Source: Ohtaekwangia kribbensis
Lineage (GTDB): Bacteria > Bacteroidota > Bacteroidia > Cytophagales > Cyclobacteriaceae
Direction of reading: 5' to 3'
DNA: 64,000 nt
Assembly (NCBI RefSeq): GCF_042676245.1
Contig: NZ_JBHTKA010000008.1
Span: forward strand, 558,001 to 622,000
The position numbers were made by a program, and so were the translations under genes. The notes beneath the pieces were generated by a model, which worked only from the letters and a program-made list of their open reading frames with translations, made no database searches and was not told where the DNA came from. Shown piece after piece: positions 33,326-42,911 of the stretch; position 1 is the first letter of the stretch; the number at the start of each line of letters is the position of its first letter.

Positions 33326-35419
33326 ATGGCTAATTTTTTTGATTCCCCTATAGAATTCCTGAAAGGCGTGGGGCCGCAGCGTTCGTCATTATTAAACAAG
33401 GAGCTGAATATTTTTACGTTCGGTGATCTGATCCAGCATTTCCCTTTCCGATACGAAGACCGCACAAAATTTTACAGTATTAAAGAACTATCCGATGACC
33501 TGCCTTTTGTGCAGGTGAAAGGTATACTTCGAAAGAAAGAATTAATTGGAGCGGGATTTAAGAAACGTTTGGTAGCACATGTAAGCGATGAAACAGGCGA
33601 ACTGGAGTTAGTTTGGTTTCAGGGAATTAACTGGATTAACGAAAAGTTAAAAGTTGGTGTCTCCTATGTTATCTTCGGAAAACCCGCTCGCTTTGGCAGC
33701 AAGTTTAATATAGCACATCCAGAGATTGAAGTTTTAACGCAAAAGAATGAGCAGGGCGGATTTCTGCACCCGGTATATCCGCTCTCCGAGAAGCTGCGAA
33801 CACGACATATCGATAGTAAAGCTATAGCGAAGCTGGTGCAGGAGTTGTTAGCACAAGCCAACGATAAAATTCGTGAAACACTTCCTTCACATTTGTTGAG
33901 TAGTGAAAACCTCATTGCCAAAAGGGAAGCGTTGCTAAATATACACTTTCCAAAGAGTACAGATTTACTCATTCGTTCACAACAGCGATTGAAGTTTGAG
34001 GAGCTGTTCTACATTCAACTTCGTCTGCTCAAGATGAAGCTTGTGCGCCAGGAGAAATTTCGCGGGCAAGTATTTCAGGATACTTCATTGCTCACTAAAT
34101 TTTACAACGAACATTTACCTTTCGCTTTAACAGACGCACAGAAGAAAGTAATCAAGGAAATATATGCTGACCTGAAATCCGGCAAACAAATGAATCGCCT
34201 CTTACAAGGCGATGTAGGAAGCGGTAAAACTATTGTAGGCTTTATATGTACGCTCGTTATAGTCAGTGGCGGTGCACAGGCTGCACTCATGGCACCAACG
34301 GAAATTCTTGCACAGCAACACTATAATGGTTTAAAGCGCTATGCTGATAAAATGGATTTGTCCGTTGCTTTACTAACAGGTTCCACAAAAAAATCAGCAC
34401 GCAAAGAAATTCATGAAGCACTTCGTTCAGGCGAATTGAAAATACTTATTGGTACACATGCCCTGCTGGAAGAAGAAGTACAATTTAAAAATCTTGGTCT
34501 TGCGATCGTGGATGAACAACATCGCTTCGGTGTAGCACAGCGCTCTAAACTCTGGCAGAAAAATGCAGACCTATATCCGCATGTGTTGGTAATGACGGCC
34601 ACACCTATACCGCGTACTCTGGCCATGACTTTGTATGGCGACCTCGATGTATCTATAATTGATCAGTTACCGGCCGGAAGAAAACCTATCAAGACTATAC
34701 ATCGGTTTGATGCGCACCGATTGCAGGTAAATCAGTTTCTGCGCGACCAGATAGCAGCGGGCCGACAAGTATATATGGTATATCCTCTGATTGAAGAATC
34801 TGAAAAACTGGATCTGAAACATTTGATGGATGGCTATGAAAGTGTATGCCGTGCCTTTCCGGATGTAGCAGTGAGTATAGTGCATGGCAAGATGAAGCCT
34901 GAAGCAAAAGATTTTGAGATGGCGCGCTTCATCAAGGCAGAAACAAAAATTATGGTGGCCACCACGGTTATCGAAGTTGGCGTAGATGTACCCAACGCTT
35001 CGGTGATGGTTATTGAAAATGCGGAGCGCTTCGGGCTCTCACAGCTTCACCAGTTGCGCGGTCGTGTTGGTCGCGGAGCCGAGCAATCATACTGTATTTT
35101 GATGACCGACTATAAATTAGGCGCAGACTCAAAAGCACGGATCGATACGATGGTGAAAACCAATAATGGTTTCGAAATTTCAGAAACGGATCTTAAGCTC
35201 CGCGGGCCGGGAGACCTGATGGGTACACAACAAAGTGGTGCACTCGACTTGATGATATCGGACCTTGCCAAGGATGGCGCCATTTTACAGCGAGCCCGCG
35301 AAAAAGCCATTGAAGTTTTAAACCAGGACCCGGAACTGGAAAAGCCCGATAACAAAGTAATTCGCACGCAAATAGAATCCATGCGCAAGACAGTTGTTAA
35401 CTGGAGCCGCATCAGCTAA
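33326..35419 (+). CDS. recG: ATP-dependent DNA helicase RecG
   Basis: A 697-residue branch-migration helicase that remodels stalled forks and Holliday junctions. It has the N-terminal wedge/OB region (QVKGILRKKELIG, then HVSDETGELELVWF), the SF2 motor with Walker A LLQGDVGSGKT, motif II (DEQH), motif III (TATPIPRTLAM) and motif VI (LRGRVGRG). The length is typical. The ATG at 33326 starts directly at a RecG-like N-terminus. It stands alone. Confidence 0.96.
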   Translation: MANFFDSPIEFLKGVGPQRSSLLNKELNIFTFGDLIQHFPFRYEDRTKFYSIKELSDDLPFVQVKGILRKKELIGAGFKKRLVAHVSDETGELELVWFQGINWINEKLKVGVSYVIFGKPARFGSKFNIAHPEIEVLTQKNEQGGFLHPVYPLSEKLRTRHIDSKAIAKLVQELLAQANDKIRETLPSHLLSSENLIAKREALLNIHFPKSTDLLIRSQQRLKFEELFYIQLRLLKMKLVRQEKFRGQVFQDTSLLTKFYNEHLPFALTDAQKKVIKEIYADLKSGKQMNRLLQGDVGSGKTIVGFICTLVIVSGGAQAALMAPTEILAQQHYNGLKRYADKMDLSVALLTGSTKKSARKEIHEALRSGELKILIGTHALLEEEVQFKNLGLAIVDEQHRFGVAQRSKLWQKNADLYPHVLVMTATPIPRTLAMTLYGDLDVSIIDQLPAGRKPIKTIHRFDAHRLQVNQFLRDQIAAGRQVYMVYPLIEESEKLDLKHLMDGYESVCRAFPDVAVSIVHGKMKPEAKDFEMARFIKAETKIMVATTVIEVGVDVPNASVMVIENAERFGLSQLHQLRGRVGRGAEQSYCILMTDYKLGADSKARIDTMVKTNNGFEISETDLKLRGPGDLMGTQQSGALDLMISDLAKDGAILQRAREKAIEVLNQDPELEKPDNKVIRTQIESMRKTVVNWSRIS

Positions 35420-35500
35420 ATCTGCAAGCCTCTAAATGCCAGTGTCTTCTATTTGATTAACCTCCACCATTCTTTACCTTTACTGCTAAGCTCATCCTGC

Positions 35501-38251
35501 ATGCGTCACATAGTTTGCTTCATTCTGCTGCTAGGCTTTTTCAAATCCTATAGCCAAACCGGTAATTATTTTCTCTCCCATTACTCGCCCGGAAAAGAGC
35601 GATTCAGCAATGTCTGTTTTGATATGGTGCAGGGCGATCGTGGTGTGATGTATTTCGCAACGCGAAGCGGTGTGCTTGAATTTGACGGACGCAACTGGGA
35701 TCTGATCTCTGGCAATGGTGCTGTATACTCCCTTCAGCTAAACCGGCAAAAGGAAATATACTGGAGCGGCACAAACGGTTATGGCAAAGTTGATACCAGT
35801 GTACCGGGCGATCACAAACTGAAGGTACTTTCAGGCGAAGGCGTATCTGATGTCTATAAAAATCTGATTGTAAACGACAAGCTATATTTCGTTACCGAAC
35901 AGGCTGTATATATCGAGCAAAAGAATCAACCTGTAACGATCATAAAAGCATCCAACCTTACCGGTTCGTTCGGAACTATATTTGAATTATTCGGAGCAGT
36001 ATATATCAATACACAACGCGGAGGAATTTTTAAAGTAGGCGATGATAAGCTACTGAGGTCTGCACTGGATATCCCTGCGGATGCAGACGTTACTTTCTCC
36101 AGCGGAATGAATAACTTCTATATACTTGGTCTCTCCAATAATAAGGTGCTGCTTACAGGCGAAGATCTTCGCATGAAGGAGCTGAACATGGAAGACCAGG
36201 CATATGCCGATGCCAGTGTAGTGGTAAACGGAAACTGGGTAAACCGCGACCTGTTTGTACTCGGCACGTTGCGCGGTGGTATGATCTTCGTACAGTCGGG
36301 TTCCGGAAATACACAAGAGATCGTTAACTATAATACAGGCCTGCCGGATAATGAAGTATATACGTTGATGCTCGACAAGAGCTTGTGTGTATGGGCTGCA
36401 CATGAATACGGATTTACGCGCGTGGCACCGTACCTTCCTTTTCGTTCGTTCAGTCATTATAACGGACTTGCCGGAAATTTACTTTGCGCCACATCGTTCG
36501 AAGGAAAAGAATATGTAGGCACATCGCTTGGTTTATTTCGCCTTGAAAAAGAAGAAGTATATGACGAGATAACGTACTACGAAGAAGTAGAAGTAAAACC
36601 CAACAAATCTCAACCTTCTGGTAAAACAAAAACGCCAGCTGGTAAAGATGAAAAGGCGAATCCATCACAGGAGTCAAAGAAAAAAGGATTCCTTCAGTTC
36701 TTCCGCAGAAGTCGCGATGAAGAAAAGACTACAGCAACCGAAAAAGACAAGAGTACCACCGCGAAGGATAATGAAGCTGCCCCCAAAGACTCAAGTCCTA
36801 AAAAAACATATCGCTCCGTAAAAAAGACACAACGGGTTTTGCGCTCATCCCAATATGTATATAAAAAGGTTAATGGTATAGATGCCAAAGTAACGCAGCT
36901 CTTCGAATTGGATGGTAAGCTGATTGCTGCCGGACTTGCCGGTGCATTTGAAATAAATGAACTCACCGCGAAACCAATTCTGGAGGAACCTATATTAACC
37001 GGCTATGCTTCTGCCAACCTCGACGTAGTGCTCTTCTCTACATATGCCAGCGAAGTGCGCGTGTTTCAACCAACTGAAGATGACCAGTGGAAGTCGTTAA
37101 ACTTTCTTGAAAATGTAGACGACCGTATTGATGCAATGGTGGATGGTATTGGTCATGAACTCTGGCTCTGTGCGCTTGACAAAGCATATCGTCTGGATAT
37201 AGCAGACGGGCAGGTAAAGAACATACAAACTATATCGATTGATAATCCTACCTATAATAACATTACCTGTATACACTGGAATAACGATATTATACTGGCT
37301 AACGACCAGGGGTTTCTTCGCTTCGACCGCCAGAAGAATATATTTGAGCATATTGACTCGCTTGCCAAACCGATACATTACTTCTCGGACGGAGAAAATA
37401 TACTCTACAACGACAATCACGCATGGAACATTCTGGGTAAAGCACACGGTCAAAGCAACCTACAGCTTCTGAATTTATTGCAGAACCTCCGCTTTGTTTC
37501 GATTGACCAGAATGCTGAAAACCTGTGGCTGATTACCGAGAACAACGAGCTCTATAAATTCTTCGGCGAGAAATTTACTCCTTACGAAGCCGGCAATCAG
37601 CCTTTGCTGCGTGCTGTCCGCAATAACGATACGAAAGTAGATTTACTCAACTTTGAAGTATCGCAAAATAAAAGCACTGTTACGTTCGAGGTAATTCAAC
37701 CCGATTTTCTTGCGCCACAGTCTATAGAGTATCGATACAGGTTGAAAGGTCTTGACGAAGATTGGTCAGAGTGGTCTACCAACAACTACATCATCAATTA
37801 TCCATACCTGCCTGCGGATGACTACATATTGATGGTACAGTCGCGCGACATTTTTGGTAAAGTGCATGAACTGGCAAATGTTACCTTTGAAGTTCTTCCA
37901 CCTTACTGGCAGCGCCCGTGGTTTTATGCGCTTGAGTTTTTTGTGTTCTCAGGCCTTGTACTCTTATCGTTCCGTCTCAGCAACCGGTATCGCATTATAA
38001 GTCGTTTGTTGTCACTGCTTACCATCATCATGCTCATTCAGTTCATCCAGACAGTGGCCAGTGCTACCTTTGAAACAAAAGAGAGTCCGGTTACTGATTT
38101 CTTCATACAAGTAGTCATTGCATTTCTAATTTTGCCGGTGGAAGGCTACCTGCGCAACCTAATGTTTCGTTCGGTAGATCCTTCAAGCAGACTATATCGC
38201 TTCCTGGAACCCAAAGCCGGTATTTCGCGCGGAAAAGATAATGTATCCTGA
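35501..38251 (+). CDS. exported two-component-type beta-propeller sensor with Y_Y_Y domain, no kinase
   Basis: About 916 residues with a signal peptide ending YSQTGN. The N-terminal half has repeated propeller-type strands (YFATRSGVLEFDG, YWSGTNGYGKV and others). A Lys/Glu/Thr-rich low-complexity insert sits around residues 365-460. After more propeller blades, a Y_Y_Y domain (residues about 740-815, YRYRLKGLDEDWSEW) is followed by several membrane helices at the C-terminus. There is no kinase. The PAS kinase gene follows after 54 bases in the same reading frame, separated by two stop codons. The TTG at 35453 opens the frame, but the ATG at 35501 is the likelier start. Confidence 0.83.
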   Translation: MRHIVCFILLLGFFKSYSQTGNYFLSHYSPGKERFSNVCFDMVQGDRGVMYFATRSGVLEFDGRNWDLISGNGAVYSLQLNRQKEIYWSGTNGYGKVDTSVPGDHKLKVLSGEGVSDVYKNLIVNDKLYFVTEQAVYIEQKNQPVTIIKASNLTGSFGTIFELFGAVYINTQRGGIFKVGDDKLLRSALDIPADADVTFSSGMNNFYILGLSNNKVLLTGEDLRMKELNMEDQAYADASVVVNGNWVNRDLFVLGTLRGGMIFVQSGSGNTQEIVNYNTGLPDNEVYTLMLDKSLCVWAAHEYGFTRVAPYLPFRSFSHYNGLAGNLLCATSFEGKEYVGTSLGLFRLEKEEVYDEITYYEEVEVKPNKSQPSGKTKTPAGKDEKANPSQESKKKGFLQFFRRSRDEEKTTATEKDKSTTAKDNEAAPKDSSPKKTYRSVKKTQRVLRSSQYVYKKVNGIDAKVTQLFELDGKLIAAGLAGAFEINELTAKPILEEPILTGYASANLDVVLFSTYASEVRVFQPTEDDQWKSLNFLENVDDRIDAMVDGIGHELWLCALDKAYRLDIADGQVKNIQTISIDNPTYNNITCIHWNNDIILANDQGFLRFDRQKNIFEHIDSLAKPIHYFSDGENILYNDNHAWNILGKAHGQSNLQLLNLLQNLRFVSIDQNAENLWLITENNELYKFFGEKFTPYEAGNQPLLRAVRNNDTKVDLLNFEVSQNKSTVTFEVIQPDFLAPQSIEYRYRLKGLDEDWSEWSTNNYIINYPYLPADDYILMVQSRDIFGKVHELANVTFEVLPPYWQRPWFYALEFFVFSGLVLLSFRLSNRYRIISRLLSLLTIIMLIQFIQTVASATFETKESPVTDFFIQVVIAFLILPVEGYLRNLMFRSVDPSSRLYRFLEPKAGISRGKDNVS

Positions 38252-38305
38252 CCCACGCAAAAGCACGAATATATAGTACGGGTTCTGAGAAGATGACTTG
38301 CAGCG

Positions 38306-40987
38306 TTGCACTTAACTGAAAAGGAAATTGTGAAATCGGCCAGAGAAAAAGCATCTACGTTAAGTGAGAGTGGCTTCAGGGCGCTTATCGAGCATGCATA
38401 TGAAGGAATTGTAGTGTACGATACAGCAGGCGATATAAAATTCGCGAGTAAGTCTGTCAAGAAAGTCTGTGGCTATAGCGAGAAAGAAGTACTCGGTAAA
38501 AACGGAACCTTCTTTGTTCATGCGCATGATATAACCGATGCCCGTAAATCCTTTATCAAGCTCCGTAAAACTCCGGGCAAAAGCATTAAACTGATTCAAC
38601 GCTTACGTCATAAGAAGGGATACTATATCTGGGCCGAATCTGTACTCACCAACTTCTCGCACATACCTGGTATAGAAGGCATCGTATCAAACTTTCGCGA
38701 CATCACCGAGCAAAAGATAACAGCCGAAAAAGCACTGCACAACCAGGAACTGCTGGAGAGCATCAACCGAAATTTATCAGAAGGCATTTTCATGGGCATA
38801 TTGCGCGGACAATTTGTTCATGTTAATGAAGCCTTTCTGCGCATGTTTGGGTATAAAAATCTTTCGGCTGTACAGAAGATAAAGACGCAGGCTATATATC
38901 GATATAAAAAAGATCATGAACAGATTTTGCGCGTACTGCGGAAAGGTCCGGTACTAAAAGAGTTTGAATCATCGTTCAGAAGAAAAAACGGGGAGACTTT
39001 CTCAGGTGTTATCAACATCAGTTTGCTGAAGCACGAAGGCAAAGACAATTACTTTGTTGGTACGATACGCGATATATCATCGGAGAAAGAAGCCGCTGCA
39101 GCACTGGAAGAATCACGCAACTTTCTAAACAACATCATCAATACGGTAGCTGCTCCCATCTTTGTAAAGGATGAAAAGCATCGCTGGCTGATGTTTAATA
39201 AAAAATTCAGTGAACTGATAGGCCGTAGCCAGCACGACATGCGCGGAAAAACCGACCGTGATTTCCTGCCCAGAAAAGAAGCAGATGCTTTTTGGGAAGT
39301 AGACGATGAAGTGTTACACAACGGTAAGACTGTACGCGTTCTGGAAAAGATCACGTCACGAAACGGTACAAAACACGACCTCCTGACGGTTAAATCACTT
39401 TTCGTTAACGATAAGAAAGAAAAATTCGTCATCGGTTTTATTACAGACATAACCGAGTTGAAAAATGCCGAGGAGAAGATAAACCATCTGAATGCAAATC
39501 TGCGAGGTGTACTGGAGAGCACTCGTGAATCTATATATGCGGTCGATGCTCATTTTAACTATATAACATTCAATCAAAATCACCAGCGCATCATGAAGGT
39601 GTTGTATGGTGCAGATATAGAGATCGGCAAAAACAAACTAAACTACCTGAAAGGATCAGTTGACTATAAATGGGTTAAAACCGAAATACAAAAAGCGCTG
39701 GAAGGACACCACTTTGTTTCTGAACATTTTCTCAAGTATCCCGGATTTACCGGCCACATCCGAACAACGTTTAACCCTATACGCAATGGAAACGAAATAA
39801 AAGGAGCGGCTGTATTTGTTCATAACATAACAGAGCGCAAACAGTTTGAAGAGATCATCAAATCCATTAACGCTAATCTTCGCGCTGTCCTTGAAAGTAC
39901 CAGTGACGATGTATTTGCTGTTGATCGCAGGCTCAGGTATATAACATTCAACAAGGCGCACGCTAAAAAAATGAGTACGCTTTTTCAATCTGAAATAAGC
40001 TTTGGCGAGTCCTTTGTAAACGCTTTGCCGGTTGCTCTTCGCAAAGGTGCACGAAATGAATTGTTACTTGCATTAAAAGGCAAACAGTTTGTAATTGAAA
40101 AACAAATCGGTAATGAAATTATAGCGGAGATATCCTTTAACCCGATTCGAAACGAAGCGGGTATAGTTACCGGTGTCGCTATCTTCTCCAAAGACATAAC
40201 GCTGCGAAAGAATATCGAAGAAAAATTCAGGCAACTGAACGAAGAGCTTCTTCAACAGAATTCACAACTCGCTGCACAGGAAGAAGAACTGAAAGCAACG
40301 CTGGAAGAACTCTCGGAAAGGAATTTTGAGCTCGATCAACTCATGTATAAAACATCTCATGATCTGCGCTCGCCTTTGAGTTCAATTATGGGGTTGATCA
40401 ACCTTGCAAACCTGGATAGCGATGCCGCCAATCATCATCAATACCTCGACAAGATCGAAGGGCGCATCAAAAAGCTGGACGAGTTTATCCGATCGATGCT
40501 TGACTATGCACGGGTAAATCGCGTGGATGTAATTCGCGAAACCATTCCGCTGAAGAGCGTTGCCCTGAATTGCATTCGCGAGTTGGAGTACCTCGATAAC
40601 TTTTCTTCAGTGCAGGTAGAGATTAACGAGAAGGGAGCAGACATTCCTTTTGTAAGTGATCTGCTTCGCATACAGATCATCTTCAGTAACATAATCTCCA
40701 ACGCCTATAAATATTATAATTCGGAAACCAGCAGTCGTCTTCAGATTGATATTCACATTACGCGCGAGAGGGTAACGCTTGAGTTTACCGACAACGGCAT
40801 CGGTATAAAGACCGAGTATCTCGACAAGATCTTTAATATGTTTTACCGCGCCACCGATCGCTCGCAGGGTTCCGGGCTGGGTATGTACATCGTGAAGCAG
40901 GCCGTTGAAAAACTCCGGGGTACAATCCGGTTAATCAGTGAGTATGGTAAAGGAACGAACATCAAAATAACTCTGCCCAATGGTTAG
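38306..40987 (+). CDS. soluble multi-PAS sensor histidine kinase
   Basis: A soluble kinase of up to 893 residues with about five PAS domains (near residues 20-130, 145-260, 268-385, 395-515 and 520-640). A coiled linker, a HisKA domain with phospho-accepting His in TSHDLRSPLSSI, and an HATPase_c domain (NIISNAYKYY, DNGIGI) follow. No membrane segment is seen. No ATG fits the start: the choices are TTG at 38306 or GTG at 38330, and an in-frame stop lies at 38294. The upstream propeller protein is membrane-anchored and kinase-free, so the pair may form one split system. Confidence 0.9.
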   Translation: MHLTEKEIVKSAREKASTLSESGFRALIEHAYEGIVVYDTAGDIKFASKSVKKVCGYSEKEVLGKNGTFFVHAHDITDARKSFIKLRKTPGKSIKLIQRLRHKKGYYIWAESVLTNFSHIPGIEGIVSNFRDITEQKITAEKALHNQELLESINRNLSEGIFMGILRGQFVHVNEAFLRMFGYKNLSAVQKIKTQAIYRYKKDHEQILRVLRKGPVLKEFESSFRRKNGETFSGVINISLLKHEGKDNYFVGTIRDISSEKEAAAALEESRNFLNNIINTVAAPIFVKDEKHRWLMFNKKFSELIGRSQHDMRGKTDRDFLPRKEADAFWEVDDEVLHNGKTVRVLEKITSRNGTKHDLLTVKSLFVNDKKEKFVIGFITDITELKNAEEKINHLNANLRGVLESTRESIYAVDAHFNYITFNQNHQRIMKVLYGADIEIGKNKLNYLKGSVDYKWVKTEIQKALEGHHFVSEHFLKYPGFTGHIRTTFNPIRNGNEIKGAAVFVHNITERKQFEEIIKSINANLRAVLESTSDDVFAVDRRLRYITFNKAHAKKMSTLFQSEISFGESFVNALPVALRKGARNELLLALKGKQFVIEKQIGNEIIAEISFNPIRNEAGIVTGVAIFSKDITLRKNIEEKFRQLNEELLQQNSQLAAQEEELKATLEELSERNFELDQLMYKTSHDLRSPLSSIMGLINLANLDSDAANHHQYLDKIEGRIKKLDEFIRSMLDYARVNRVDVIRETIPLKSVALNCIRELEYLDNFSSVQVEINEKGADIPFVSDLLRIQIIFSNIISNAYKYYNSETSSRLQIDIHITRERVTLEFTDNGIGIKTEYLDKIFNMFYRATDRSQGSGLGMYIVKQAVEKLRGTIRLISEYGKGTNIKITLPNG

Positions 40988-41041
40988 TCCGTTAATGGAA
41001 AGACCGTTGCCTTCGATTAACTTTTAAGTACATTTGAAATT

Positions 41042-41551
41042 ATGACACGACCCGACCTTCAAAATGTTGCTCCTTTTTACAAAGGCTATGTTGAGTATGT
41101 AAAAGATCAGGACATGCTCGATGCGTTAATTCAATCCAACAAGCTTACGGTTGATCTGATCCGATCCATTCCGGAAGAAAAAGGAAGTTATCGCTATCAA
41201 CCGGAAAAGTGGAGTATAAAAGAGTTACTCTGCCATATGCTGGATGTTGAACGTATTTTTGCTTACAGAGCATTGCGCTTTGCCAGAAACGACAAAACGC
41301 CTTTGTCTGGTTTTGAAGAGAATGACTATGCACCACAAGCCAACGCTGAGGCGCGCACCCTACACGATCTGGCCAATGAAGTTGAACGCCTGCGCGCAAC
41401 CACAATTGATTTATACAAAAGCTTTACTCCTGAAATGCTGCAGCGAACAGGTACCGCGAATAAAGCAGAGTTATCGGTGTTGAACCTGGGCTATATTATT
41501 GCCGGCCACGAATCGCACCATCGTAAAATTCTGAAAGAGCGTTATCTCTAA
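41042..41551 (+). CDS. DinB family protein
   Basis: A 169-residue four-helix DinB-like protein. Visible motifs are WSIKELLCHMLDVERIF with metal-binding His near residue 65, and the C-terminal GHESHHRKIL with the other two histidines. DinB-superfamily proteins are metal-dependent thiol transferases or of unknown role, not the DNA polymerase DinB. It is followed after 16 bases by the PBP4 gene. Confidence 0.88.
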   Translation: MTRPDLQNVAPFYKGYVEYVKDQDMLDALIQSNKLTVDLIRSIPEEKGSYRYQPEKWSIKELLCHMLDVERIFAYRALRFARNDKTPLSGFEENDYAPQANAEARTLHDLANEVERLRATTIDLYKSFTPEMLQRTGTANKAELSVLNLGYIIAGHESHHRKILKERYL

Positions 41552-41567
41552 ACAAACTATATCTCGG

Positions 41568-42893
41568 ATGAAGTACAGTGCACCACCATTTCTGTTCAGA
41601 TCATTCCTTTGGATTCTTATAGCAATTGGTTTCTCCACCGTACTCTTCCGTTGTTCGCCTGTCTCAAAATCTGCGCTCACCAAAACATTCAAGTCAACCG
41701 AAGCAAAGTTTAAAGATCATGTTGGCTTTGTGTTGTACGACCCGGCCAAAAAGAAAACTATATTTGATTACCAGGGAGGGCAGTACTTTACTCCTGCTTC
41801 CAACACCAAGATCTTTACATTCTTTACGAGTCTTAAAGTGCTGGGCGATTCCATACCGGGCCTCCGGTATATTGTTCGGGGGGACTCCCTGATATTCTGG
41901 GGAACGGGTGATCCCGGATTGCTTTATAAAAATGTTTTTACCAACAATCGCGTCTATAGCTTTTTACAGACATCACCATATCAACTCTTTTTCTCAGTCG
42001 ATAATTTTTATACCGATCCATTCGGTCCGGGCTGGGCGTGGGATGATTACAATGCTTACTATTCTGCCGAACGTTCTCCACTTCCTATATATGGTAATAT
42101 TGCTTCTATCTATGCTGCAGGCAACAAACCAGTTATAGAACCGCTGTTTTTCAAAAATGATATTTATACAGGTGGCCAGCAGTCAAGTGCAGATGCTACA
42201 CGCGAGCCGGAGAAGAATGTTTTTATTTACTTACCCGGAGCTAAACCATCATCCAAGGTTATTGATGTTCCGATCAAGATCTCTCCGGAATTAACAGCAA
42301 CACTACTAAGCGACACCCTGAACAAACACGTTACCTTAATTCACCACGTTTTCGATACAACAGCAAAGACTATATATGGCACACCGGCTGATAGCCTGTA
42401 CCGCATTATGATGCAGGACAGCGATAATTTTATAGCAGAACAACTGCTGCTGCTCTGTGCCAACACCCTTAGCGATTCTATTAAACCGGAGATAGCCATT
42501 CGCTATTCCAAAAAATTCTTTCTGAATGATCTGGCCGATGAACCCATCTGGAAAGATGGTTCCGGTTTATCACGGTTCAACTTGTTTACACCAAGATCGG
42601 TCGTGCAGCTTTGGGAGAAGATATATACACTGATACCGCAGGAACGTTTATTTACGTTGCTTGCTATCGGTGGTAAAAAGGGAACCATCCGCAATTACTA
42701 TAAAGAAAGCAAGCCCTATATTTTTGGAAAGACCGGCTCATTAAGCAACAACCATGCATTGAGTGGCTACTTAGTAACCAAGAGTGGCCGATTGCTGATC
42801 TTCTCGTTTATGAATACCCACTTCGCCAAATCGACCGGTGAGGTGCGAAACAATATGCAGGAGATACTGCATAGAATTTATGAAGCTTATTAA
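41568..42893 (+). CDS. dacB: D-alanyl-D-alanine carboxypeptidase/endopeptidase (PBP4 type)
   Basis: A 441-residue exported class C penicillin-binding protein that trims or opens peptidoglycan crosslinks. All three active-site motifs are visible: SxxK in TPASNTKIF (Ser78-Lys81), SxN in MQDSDNF and KTG in IFGKTGSLSN. The signal peptide ends in TVLFRCS, a probable lipobox, so it is likely a lipoprotein. The gene lies between dinB and a GH3 enzyme, suggesting a small cell-wall turnover group. Confidence 0.92.
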   Translation: MKYSAPPFLFRSFLWILIAIGFSTVLFRCSPVSKSALTKTFKSTEAKFKDHVGFVLYDPAKKKTIFDYQGGQYFTPASNTKIFTFFTSLKVLGDSIPGLRYIVRGDSLIFWGTGDPGLLYKNVFTNNRVYSFLQTSPYQLFFSVDNFYTDPFGPGWAWDDYNAYYSAERSPLPIYGNIASIYAAGNKPVIEPLFFKNDIYTGGQQSSADATREPEKNVFIYLPGAKPSSKVIDVPIKISPELTATLLSDTLNKHVTLIHHVFDTTAKTIYGTPADSLYRIMMQDSDNFIAEQLLLLCANTLSDSIKPEIAIRYSKKFFLNDLADEPIWKDGSGLSRFNLFTPRSVVQLWEKIYTLIPQERLFTLLAIGGKKGTIRNYYKESKPYIFGKTGSLSNNHALSGYLVTKSGRLLIFSFMNTHFAKSTGEVRNNMQEILHRIYEAY

Positions 42894-42911
42894 ACTGAAT
42901 ATTTTTATAGA

